From assembly GCA_030141605.1 (NCBI GenBank), contig JAQGDQ010000067.1, positions 684,001 to 737,871 on the forward strand: 53,871 nucleotides of DNA, in the 5' to 3' direction. Source of the DNA: Tubiluchus corallicola. Taxonomy: Eukaryota; Priapulida; Priapulimorpha; Priapulimorphida; Tubiluchidae. Shown here one piece after another: positions 37,901 through 43,661 of the stretch. Numbering within the stretch: the first letter of the stretch is position 1; each line of letters begins with the position of its first letter. The position numbers and the translations under genes are program-made. The notes under the pieces were generated by a model. It made no database searches and was not told the origin of the DNA. It saw nothing but the letters and a program-made list of their open reading frames with translations.

Positions 37901-40900
37901 CTTACATAAACTATCAAGAAAAATTAAAACATATCAGAAAATCAAAGTTAGAGCATTTCCTTTTTGTTTTTTGTGTAAAACTGAAACTTCATACAGTACG
38001 TTGTATTTGACCTTTAGCAGCATTGACATTCCAAGTAAAAAATTTGTCCTCCAGACTTATGTAGGCTGGGAAATATGTACTTAAATGTATTACAGTAGGC
38101 GCCGCTTAATAGACTCACTTTGGGACCAACGTGTTTTAACCGAATTAACCAACTCAAACCTACTAACCAATGAGTGTAGTATTACAGATATAGAAGTATG
38201 AGTCATTACCTTACTATCCACTGCAAAGGTTTTAATGAATTTTAGAAACAAAGTAATGCCTAAATTCCTTTGTGCAGTTTAAAATTGGAATTTTTTTTTA
38301 AAATATTAATTTATATAAGTGAATTAGCAATAAATTAAAAAGTATACTTTTTGGAATCACACAAGTCTGTTTATTTGCAAAAATTACAAAAATTCCTTCA
38401 AAGTCGGCTGCTTCATTTTCTCGCGAAGAAGTTGGACCAAAAAGTTCTCGTAATTCTAAAAACGTTGAAAATCTGTTCTTGTGTGTCACTAAAACAGTTC
38501 TGAATCCCCTGTTCACTTATATTGCTCTTATTTGCTGTTGATGTTTAGTCTTGTAAGTCACAAGGAATACCAGCTGATTGCTGTACCTGCATCTTTGACT
38601 GTTAACTGAGTAAGCCTGAAAGCATGATTTGCAATGAGAGCATCAAAAGGAAACCGCTAGGCAAGTGATAAAATGTTTAGCTTCCATAAATTCTTTGGGT
38701 AACAGTGGGCGAGCGGGCAACAAATTCAAAGCAAAACCACTATGCTAGCGTATTAGTGCTTGATAAATCAACCTGCTTATCAACAAAACGGCACTTAACA
38801 TGATTGTTTCTGCATACATAGTGCACCAAAGGGAAGCAAAGATGATGTAAAAGTAGGAAAGGCCTTTTGGCACATACAAATATCTTATTTTAAGTAGGTG
38901 AAGGAAAAATATTGAGTCAATTATGCAGAGTTATTTGAGTCAATTACCGATAGTTTTTATGTATATTTGAACAGTTCCAGGCGTTATCGAGTCAATTAAG
39001 TGAGTGAGTCTACTAACGGTGAGTCTATAAAACAGCGCCTACTGTATAACAAAAGTTGGTGCATAAGTGTATTTTAGTGTTATATTACTTTTTGCTCTCT
39101 TACAGCACGTGATAGTCAAAATGGAAACCATACTAGTCAAATAGAGGGTGATTCACACTCAGATAGCCGCGAAATAACATGTCAACTGGAAGTAACAATG
39201 CAGCACTGTGACATGCCTTCTGACAATATTGTTGACAATCAGGTTGTTATCAAATTGGTTATTACAAATGCTCAGCTATTTTAAGATGATGATAGTTATC
39301 ATATTTTGTGTTATGTATTAGTAGTATCTTATATGTTGTATTAAAACTGATAGTAACTCTGTATGTAAATCACTAAATATAATCTAGTTATCTTTTAGAT
39401 GTACTGTGAAGTATATGTATATGTATCAGCATGCATCAATCATGCATTAATGAGTGAATAATTTTAATAGTAACACTATTCATTATTTCATAGTAGACAT
39501 TCTTTCAATTAGCTTCTTTCCTACAGTGGTATTGAGACAATTTCGTACTTTCCTTATTGAAAAATAATTCTGTGGAGGGGCAACATGACAGTTCCCTTGC
39601 TAAAAGGATAGTTTTTAAAGAGAATCTATATTTCATGCTACAGAATATTGTGCAGCAAAAACTGTGAATCTTAATTAGTCAATCTTGCCCGAATATACCA
39701 AAGTATAGCTAACTAGACAAACAACCAGCAGGGAAGTGCATTCTTAACATGCAGTACAGGAAACTAAAAAATAAGATCTTTCTTGACAAAATTCAAAGTG
39801 GCTAATTTTTACAATTTCCTTTGCCAACAAGCTATGCCACAAGCGTGTTGTGCTTTTTTCACATTCATATTCGTATTTAATTAAAATCTGCATAACTTTG
39901 CCTTAGCAGTATCTTTCATACTACTATTTTATTTTTGCCAACAACTTTTTCTTGCCAATCTCTTGTTATCTGAATTGACCAAGTGATAACAAAACTCATT
40001 GTCTTGCCCAGATTCTACGGATCAATGGCCAATTAATTGCATGTTTCTATTAGCATACACCAATATAGTGTTATTTTTTTCTAAAATTTCCTAAGAACAG
40101 AGCTGTCCTCTTAATATTTTTTGATTTAGTTTATTTTTTTGTTGGCTTACACTTTCGCAAACACTGTAAGAACTGCAAGCATTATCACGGATTCATAAGT
40201 ACCAGTTATTGTAAATGTAGTCCGCTTTAATTTTGTGCTTCTGTAGCAATACATCATATTTGGCTGTGCTTGTTTGTTTTCTTGTCATTTTAGTTAACAT
40301 TGTACTTTGTTTTCTCTTTGCTACTTCTTATCTTCTTTCATTGTTTAGATTCTGTGATACTAGAGTAAACAGTTTGTTAGCAAATATCTTGATAGAGCCT
40401 GGCCCTGCAAATTGGAAGCTGCTGTCTATTATTACTCAAGTTGTAGATTGTTTGCATAATTAACACAAACTTTAACACAAATGCTTTCTCGAAACTTCTT
40501 AATAATTTCATAACTGCTTGTGATGTATATGCAGCAGTATATACATTTTTCAACTTAGCACCATGCGAAGACTGCTTTCACCCAACACAAAATTAATATC
40601 TGACTATATCATAGACCTTCATAGGCCACATAAATGTAGATTTTTAATGCATCAGATCATGCAGTGTGTAGAAAACTGGAAACGGTAGCATTAAAAAACA
40701 TTTGTCATTTGTTTTGCCGACTTACATTAGGTTCAAACTTCAATTTGAATTCATTTGTAAACTTTAAATATGAATTTCCTTAACAAAAATTGATGTCATT
40801 GTGTATGTTACCAGTTTGTGTTAATCCTTGTTCAGATATTGTTGTTTTTATAACATAGATGCTGTTCAGTTTACAACTTTTCAGATTGAGTAAATACAAT

Positions 40901-42199
40901 ATTTTTGTTCTTAGCATGTAGTTATTGTCATCTTGTCTGATACAATGTTATTTCTGCAGATGTACAACATTCTCAGCATTTTCTATAGTTTTGTTGATTA
41001 TAGTTTCCGTTTTTGTAGACTCAAGTTCATCAGCTCAGCCAGTATGTTTTTGCAATTATGCATTTTTGCTGTAAATGTGCAATATTTCCTGCCCACCATG
41101 TTGTCCTTCCTGTGCTTGCAAATGCTGGATCTTACGTAACACCCTCTGGAAGCAATGTTATTACAAACATTTCAACACTTTTATCAGGCTTTGTGGTTTT
41201 TTAGAAGCAGCATCTAACATCACAAACAGGATTTCCAGTGCTACTTATAATGTACGTGTATAAAATGTTTGTTGGCTTTGTAACACATTTTATAAAATTT
41301 ATAAAAACGAAACTTTTTTGTGAAATGCAAGCTAGTAAAGTCTTTCCTATCATAAACACAGGCAAGCACTGCTGAAAAACTAACATATTAGAAAGCAAGA
41401 ATGGGAACTGTGGTTTTAAATAGTTTTAAATCAGTAGGATTAGATGTAACAGAAATACGTTCTGCCAATAATAAGAGTGTTACTTTGCTCAGTAAACTGT
41501 TTTTTTTCCATTTCTGTCAATAAATCTGCACACAAGCTAGGATAAGTCTCCTAAGTTAAAGCACAAATCCAGTCCAGTAAAGAGACGTTTATTATGAAGA
41601 AGTGCAGCAGGAATAAATGTCCCAACTTAACAACTATAGAAGAAAATTAAACTTGTTGAATATAGAGCCAATCTGGTTTCGCACTAGCAAATGTAGACCA
41701 AGTCAAAACGAATCCAGTGCAGTGCTACTAAAAAGTGAAAATTTTGCCAAATTTACTAAGCAATAAGAGAAGCCATGTACGTGCCAAAGTTTGATTCGGT
41801 CAGATTGCGGCATTTTACTGTCTTAGATTAAATGCGTGGTAAATTAAACTTTCTAATTTTTGGCTTAGTTACTTTGGAACTATGTTGATTGCTTTTTAGT
41901 GTGTAGGCAGTGCAACTTGTTTTTTTTCTGTTTCTTAGTCATTTCTTTTACATCACGTTGAAATTGAGTAGCATACTGTTTTATGTCAGTTCATTTGCTT
42001 TTAGTGTCTCTATTTTTTGTTAGTCTTGTTTATTTTCACTTTATTTATTTACTATTATTATTTTATTTTTGCTATTCTTATTGCTGATTTTCTATTGTGA
42101 CAGTGCATGTTGGCACCCACAGATGAGCATTTACCAAATGATAGGACAATCTGCTTACAGCTGTCACGCGATGATTTTTCCAACAGTTCCAGTGCTTAG
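426..42199 (+). CDS. Latrophilin-like adhesion GPCR with two C-type lectin domains (31 coding exons)
   Basis: A cell-surface receptor expected to bind glycans or cell-surface ligands and signal through G proteins. Exons by position: 426-507, 3335-3400, 4549-4746, 6818-6931, 7889-8008, 8997-9077, 9972-10152, 10344-10456, 10540-10650, 12643-12820, 13054-13202, 14153-14287, 14559-14654, 15407-15510, 17474-17665, 18184-18252, 18510-18624, 18983-19199, 20139-20312, 20786-20903, 22356-22459, 23311-23413, 24113-24263, 24571-24637, 25703-25769, 25907-26007, 27902-28028, 28585-28734, 31499-31637, 39106-39242, 42104-42199. All junctions are GT-AG and keep one frame for 1,285 codons including the TAG stop. 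Domain order: signal peptide, EGF interrupted by a CTLD, rhamnose-binding lectin, CTLD, Thr-rich stalk, HRM, GAIN/GPS, 7TM, tail. The lectin-HRM-GAIN-7TM core matches latrophilins (ADGRL); the EGF and CTLDs are additions to that plan. The start could also be the second ATG at 438. An extra exon in the 2.8-kb first intron cannot be excluded. Confidence 0.9.
2171..2277 (+). repeat. (GA)n microsatellite with G-rich core, intron 1
   Basis: GAGA runs flank a G-rich core (GGCGGGAGGCAGGGAGGGAG) with four GGG tracts in a row, able in principle to form a G-quadruplex. The same core recurs at 22969-23010 in intron 21. The rest of intron 1 (508-3334) shows no other recognisable feature. Confidence 0.9.
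3335..3400 (+). other. Exon 2: N-terminal half of an EGF-like domain
   Basis: Encodes residues 28-49, containing [12 protein letters not shown]. This is the classic first half of an EGF module, with cysteines 1 to 3. The exon stops there with a phase-1 donor (TCAG/GTAATA). Cysteines 4 to 6 are supplied by exon 6 at 8997-9077, after a whole CTLD encoded by exons 3-5. Confidence 0.85.
3924..4313. repeat. 390-bp fold-back (imperfect inverted repeat) in intron 2
   Basis: The left arm starts AAGCCAAGACAGCCACATA and the complement of the right end reads AAGCCATGACAGCCACATA. Similarity continues through CCAGACGTTTTGTGTATATA versus CCAGACATTTTGTGTATATA and TTAGTCTCAAGC versus CTGGTCTCAAGC, to a loop of about 40 bases near 4125-4165. 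It is likely a fold-back MITE. No clear target duplication was found. Confidence 0.75.
6064..6160 (-). repeat. tRNA-like relic, possibly the head of a SINE, in intron 3
   Basis: On the minus strand, an A-box-like TTAGCCAGAAGGGA (6157-6144) and a B-box-like AGTTCAAATAC (6089-6079) surround GGACTTGTGATACAA, which resembles an anticodon arm. Pairing is poor and box spacing is slightly long, so it is not a working tRNA. A tRNA-derived SINE head is the best guess. The rest of intron 3 shows nothing else recognisable. Confidence 0.3.
6983..7105 (+). repeat. (GT)n microsatellite, intron 4
   Basis: About 120 bases of interrupted GT repeat, beginning about 50 bases after the candidate exon 4 donors. 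Long GT tracts near donors are known to affect splicing in some genes; whether this one does is unknown. Confidence 0.95.
8843..8874 (+). repeat. Short compound (GT)n(GA)n microsatellite, intron 5
   Basis: GTGTGTGTGTGTGT runs directly into GAGAGAGAGAGAG about 120 bases before the acceptor of exon 6. It has no other evident role. Confidence 0.85.
8997..9077 (+). other. Exon 6: C-terminal half of the EGF-like domain
   Basis: Encodes [17 protein letters not shown], which is EGF cysteines 4 to 6 with the usual Tyr and Gly positions. It starts with two bases of a codon (phase 1), so it can be joined either to CTLD exon 5 or directly to exon 2. The chosen donor is CCAG/GTGACG; a second in-phase donor 12 bases on (CTG/GTACTT, exon end 9089) would add four residues (DETG). 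Confidence 0.85.
9972..10456 (+). other. Exons 7-8: rhamnose-binding (SUEL/Gal) lectin domain
   Basis: Exons 9972-10152 and 10344-10456 give residues 221-318. Eight cysteines, the AYGYL segment after the first strand, and the closing motif [10 protein letters not shown] followed by FQC match the SUEL/RBL fold, whose usual signature is DPCxGTxKYLxVxYxC. This domain is the N-terminal module of latrophilins. The Arg/Lys/Tyr changes (NPC for DPC, RFQC for VxYxC) are mild. The second exon is joined in phase 2. Confidence 0.88.
10540..13202 (+). other. Exons 9-11: second C-type lectin domain (CTLD2)
   Basis: Exons 10540-10650, 12643-12820 and 13054-13202 give residues 319-464. Landmarks are [42 protein letters not shown] (the WIGL position), YAWTDGS and the C-terminal [10 protein letters not shown]. 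The calcium-site tripeptide is absent (the loop reads [16 protein letters not shown]), as in CTLD1. Intron phases 1, 2 and 1 differ from CTLD1, whose introns are all phase 1, so the two domains are not a simple recent exon duplication. Confidence 0.85.
11083..11405 (-). repeat. Possible LTR-like or other element relic in intron 9
   Basis: This stretch is less AT-rich than its surroundings (for example CCCCCGAGGTGCGGGCCTC). On the minus strand it carries AATAAAG and a TG...AACAACA-like end, loosely resembling an LTR. Edges and target duplication are not clear. The rest of intron 9 (10651-12642) has no other recognisable feature. Confidence 0.25.
14153..14287 (+). other. Exon 12: Thr-rich stalk with short repeats
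   Basis: Encodes residues 465-509, with three imperfect copies of a PGE-x-TTTxE unit ([24 protein letters not shown]) followed by more TTT runs. This is typical of an O-glycosylated, mucin-like spacer between the lectin head and the HRM/GAIN core. It is a phase-1 symmetrical exon, so it could vary by skipping or by repeat expansion. Confidence 0.8.
14559..15510 (+). other. Exons 13-14: hormone-receptor (HRM) domain
   Basis: Exons 14559-14654 and 15407-15510 give residues 510-576. The pattern [20 protein letters not shown] followed by ATWYCN and [12 protein letters not shown] matches the HRM domain of latrophilins, with Phe in place of the usual Trp in the I-x-WPxT motif. It precedes GAIN directly, as in the ADGRL family. 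Confidence 0.88.
15574..15935 (-). mobile_element. Solo LTR of a retrotransposon, 362 bp, in intron 14
   Basis: Read on the minus strand it begins TGTTGTAGAG and ends CACAACA, with TGTTGT/ACAACA terminal inverted repeats. It contains a TATA box (CTATATAAGG), and AATAAA about 90 bases before its 3' end. The exact 5-bp duplication ATTAG flanks it (15569-15573 and 15936-15940). No internal region or second LTR is present, so it is a solo LTR left by recombination. It is more GC-rich than the intron around it. Confidence 0.88.
16215..16300. repeat. Probable repeat-element end relic in intron 14
   Basis: The segment GGCGGATTCAGGATTTTTGA followed by AAGGGAGGGTTCCAAA resembles the ends of common invertebrate DNA-transposon repeats. 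No partner end was found. The remaining part of intron 14 (15941-17473) shows only AT-rich sequence. Confidence 0.25.
17474..20903 (+). other. Exons 15-20: GAIN domain and GPS autoproteolysis site
   Basis: Six exons give residues 577-871. The helical part includes YGGDIIGSV and [13 protein letters not shown]; the beta-rich part includes [11 protein letters not shown] and ends in the GPS. The GPS reads CTYW...GGFWNQNGC...[13 protein letters not shown], with all four cysteines, both tryptophans and the His-x-Thr catalytic triplet in place (H856, M857, T858). Cleavage before Thr858 would release a tethered agonist TSFTVLM, which keeps the Phe, Leu and Met of the family consensus. Met rather than Leu precedes the cut. 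Confidence 0.9.
21120..22035 (+). mobile_element. LINE fragment (reverse-transcriptase palm to 3' end), intron 20
   Basis: The frame at 21136-21375 reads [20 protein letters not shown], containing the YADD catalytic motif and following helix of a LINE reverse transcriptase. Frames then break. The segment from 21340 to 21780 is closely similar to 48730-49160. The fragment seems to end in a TTTAAATTCAATTCATTCAA tail near 22030, as LINE 3' ends often do. It is 5'-truncated. Confidence 0.7.
22860..23012 (+). repeat. (GA)n microsatellite with G-rich core, intron 21
   Basis: A long purine tract of GAGA repeats followed by the core AGGCAGGGAGGGAGGGAGTT and more GAGA. The core and its right flank match 2230-2276. 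Such pure purine mirror-like tracts can form triplex structures. Confidence 0.9.
24699..25430 (+). mobile_element. Decayed pogo/Tigger-like DNA transposon, intron 24
   Basis: It begins CAGTCTAGCCTCGTTATCTC after a TA (24697-24698), like Tigger ends. A start [20 protein letters not shown] at about 25136 resembles the N-terminal DNA-binding domain. At 25225-25422 a frame reads [20 protein letters not shown] and ends [11 protein letters not shown], resembling the C-terminal end of Tigger transposases. The catalytic core is missing and no right terminal repeat was found. Confidence 0.6.
26795..27460 (-). pseudogene. Probable LINE relic, minus strand, intron 26
   Basis: Adjacent frames on the minus strand include [20 protein letters not shown]-like sequence (27019-27261). 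This resembles the LINE reverse-transcriptase segment where a helix is followed by INTKKTKVM. The reading frame is broken between 27245 and 27261 and nothing else is clearly conserved. Family is not assignable. Confidence 0.35.
28757..30290 (-). mobile_element. CR1/L2-type LINE fragment, minus strand, intron 28
   Basis: On the minus strand the order is an N-terminal [14 protein letters not shown] segment (about 30220), the catalytic [11 protein letters not shown] (about 29755), [20 protein letters not shown] (29285-29641), [13 protein letters not shown], and [20 protein letters not shown] (29037-29288). These are successive landmarks of CR1/L2 reverse transcriptases. Several frameshifts separate them. 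An AT-rich TAATAATAATATTATTATTA stretch at 28757 marks its 3' end. It is 5'-truncated. The rest of intron 28 (30291-31498) has nothing I recognise. Confidence 0.8.
31960..32280 (+). pseudogene. THAP-domain fossil, probably from a DNA transposon, intron 29
   Basis: One frame reads [20 protein letters not shown] then RRTSDAILC. Another frame shortly after reads [11 protein letters not shown] followed by a stop. A FxxxPxD start, an internal INRR segment, and a terminal AVPTIF-like box are marks of the THAP DNA-binding domain. The frame break and missing zinc ligands indicate it is dead. P-element and related transposases carry THAP domains. Confidence 0.4.
32281..33949. other. Intron 29 interior without recognised features
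   Basis: AT-rich sequence with scattered short open frames, none with a recognisable motif or splice structure. The segments 36967-38090 and 36301-36879 are similar; 37730-37910 is slightly richer in G+C and may be an unclassified repeat. Confidence 0.5.
33950..36300 (-). mobile_element. LINE 5' part (ORF1 and endonuclease start), minus strand, interrupted by a hAT-like insertion
   Basis: Minus-strand ORF1 pieces are at 36240-35940 and 34760-34370. They include a CCHC zinc knuckle, [14 protein letters not shown] (near 34420). Just downstream, 34303-33956 reads [20 protein letters not shown] then [14 protein letters not shown], the start of an APE-type endonuclease. Gag-like ORF1 followed by endonuclease is the layout of CR1/Jockey-type LINEs. 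The element is broken by the insertion at 34768-35933 and lacks reverse transcriptase here. Confidence 0.65.
34768..35933 (+). mobile_element. hAT-like element nested in the LINE
   Basis: Ends are imperfect inverted repeats: GGGTTCACACGAGTCCTGGA on the left, and AGGGTTCATACACTTCCAGA as the complement of the right end. GGCTTC occurs directly outside both ends (34762-34767 and 35934-35939), most of a target duplication. Inside, 35292-35546 encodes [20 protein letters not shown] followed by a His, a zinc-finger-like segment found in related transposons. The transposase core is missing. Confidence 0.65.
36880..36966. repeat. Near-perfect hairpin with TA-rich loop, intron 29
   Basis: The left arm contains AACAGCCATAGACATAATAT and the right arm its complement, ATATTATGTCTATGGCTGTG. 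The paired arms span 28 bases with one mismatch, separated by (TA)n. This fits a tiny fold-back MITE; a small-RNA hairpin is another possibility. Confidence 0.85.
38093..39044. mobile_element. 952-bp pogo/Tigger-like inverted-repeat element, intron 29
   Basis: Ends read CAGTAGGCGCCGCTTAATAG on the left, and CAGTAGGCGCTGTTTTATAG as the complement of the right end; both continue ACTCAC. TA flanks both ends (38091-38092 and 39045-39046). CAGT ends with TA targets fit the pogo/Tigger group. No intact transposase is visible. It ends about 60 bases before exon 30 of the GPCR. Confidence 0.8.
39285..42103. other. Intron 30 of the GPCR, no recognised features
   Basis: AT-rich sequence between exon 30 and the last coding exon. 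Short open frames at 40233-40463 and 40933-41263 show no domain and have no consistent splice partners. Confidence 0.5.
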
Positions 42200-42431
42200 C
42201 TTTGGCAATTATGGTTTAAAAGTTTAATAATTAATGCATTTAAAGATTTGCTCTTCTTGCATCTTTTATTCATTAATTTGTTGTTTAACTATTTAATGAA
42301 TTAAATGGCTAAGCTTCTGAAAATGAAAGGATATGCTTTTAATACAGTTACAGTGTATAAAGAAATTCAGTTAAAAATCACTTGTAAATTTACTGCAAAA
42401 CATAATTGTAATTAATGTATGTGCAATAAGT

Positions 42432-42437
42432 AATAAA
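42432..42437 (+). terminator. Polyadenylation signal of the adhesion GPCR
   Basis: AATAAA lies 233 bases after the TAG stop, followed by a T-rich stretch. It is the first clear hexamer past the stop and gives a plausible 3' UTR of about 250 bases. Confidence 0.6.
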
Positions 42438-43445
42438 GCTTATTCTGTACGTTTTAAATAGCAATTTTGTGTTTTAATACAAATGTTCTTTCAGAGGTTG
42501 TCTCATTGTAACTATCAGTCTATAGCATATCAGTCAACTATAATGATTTATTAAAATTTCAGAACATTTTGCAAATTAGCTCTTCGCATCATCAGCCTAC
42601 ATTAAATTTTTACAAAATCCTGAGTATTATAAACATTTGTATTCAGCATAGTTGCTATAAAAGGTCTATGCATGTGAAACTTAAAATAAGGAACAGGTAC
42701 ACATTCCAACAGTACATGAATCTGATTAGTGCTCTTATCAGATAAACTTATTTTAAAACACGCTAAAAAGTCTAATGAATAAACAAAACTAAAATATTTA
42801 AATTATATTTTATACAACTTATACCAGTTATGGGTTTGAGCCGTTGGGATAGAGAACGTTACATTACCACTGCAAAGAAAAACCAGAATAGCAGTACGAA
42901 ATTATTAATTATAATTACGAATACCGCAAGACCTGAATACAAATACAGTGCCCACATTAGTGTTAGCACTGAAGCGATGAAGACACTTGACGCTACATCT
43001 TAATCTCTCAATAATCTAAGCTCGTATGCCTTATGAGCTTACGAAAGGTATGCACATGAATCTAGAGAGTCTACAAACATGGGATGCCCTAGTCTGACTA
43101 ATGAACAGGATTGACATGATTGCACACATTAAGCCTCACTAAACAGAAAACACAGAAAAGTAAATTACCCTAGAAAGATTTGTTACAGATGTTTATTGCA
43201 ATACAGCATTTTACAGTACATATTATTAATTATTATAAAAGCTGAAACTGCCGGATGCTGATATCTAGTGGTTGTTTATAATTTTTATAACAATAACTTA
43301 AACTTCAATCAACCATAGCGTTGCAACACTACATGTGAAAAACTTTAGTGGTAATTTGTCTAAATAGTCTTTTTCAGTTTGTTTTCTCAGCAATAATTAC
43401 CAGTAATCAAAGTTTAAAAATTTAAATTGCTAATAAAAAGCTTAC

Positions 43446-43451
43446 TTTATT
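43446..43451 (-). terminator. Candidate polyadenylation signal of SRP9
   Basis: AATAAA on the minus strand (TTTATT on the plus strand), 211 bases past the TGA. A second candidate lies at 43192-43197. Either would end the SRP9 transcript before it meets the GPCR 3' end at about 42450. Confidence 0.4.
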
Positions 43452-43661
43452 TTCAACTTTTTCACATTGTCTCATAATATAAAATTATTACACTAACTTT
43501 TGCCAAAATAATACAAAATATGGTCCAGTTTCAAGGCCATAGACAAGAACTTTAAAATGTATTTTGTTCTTTCATACCATGGCATATGTTATTTTGCGCA
43601 TGTGCTAAAGTTCTGTAAGACCTTTGACATCATTGGTTCACTAACTATGCAAGTGTAATCA

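Larger units (their letters stand above)
31499..42199 (+). other. Exons 29-31: cytoplasmic tail with two possible ends
   Basis: Exon 29 (31499-31637) is Ser/Lys-rich ([15 protein letters not shown]). Exon 30 (39106-39242) is polar and acidic. Exon 31 (42104-42199) is the last coding exon, ending ...DDFSNSSSA and TAG. If the donor after 39242 (CAG/GTTGTT) is not used, the frame runs on for 13 codons to TAA at 39282-39284, giving a 1,266-residue form. Exons 29 and 30 are separated by the largest intron (7.5 kb), which is filled with mobile-element remains. No domain was recognised in the tail. Confidence 0.7.

Noticed and set aside
31860-37910. Possible terminal-repeat pair (GAAATCGGGTC near 31880 and its complement near 37890)
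   Set aside because: Match is short and diverges quickly; not enough to call one 6-kb element.
38298-38516. Minus-strand open frame inside the inverted-repeat element
   Set aside because: No transposase motif could be recognised; treated as part of the element.
41075-41263. Cysteine-rich open frame ([12 protein letters not shown])
   Set aside because: Too short, no flanking splice structure, no recognised family.
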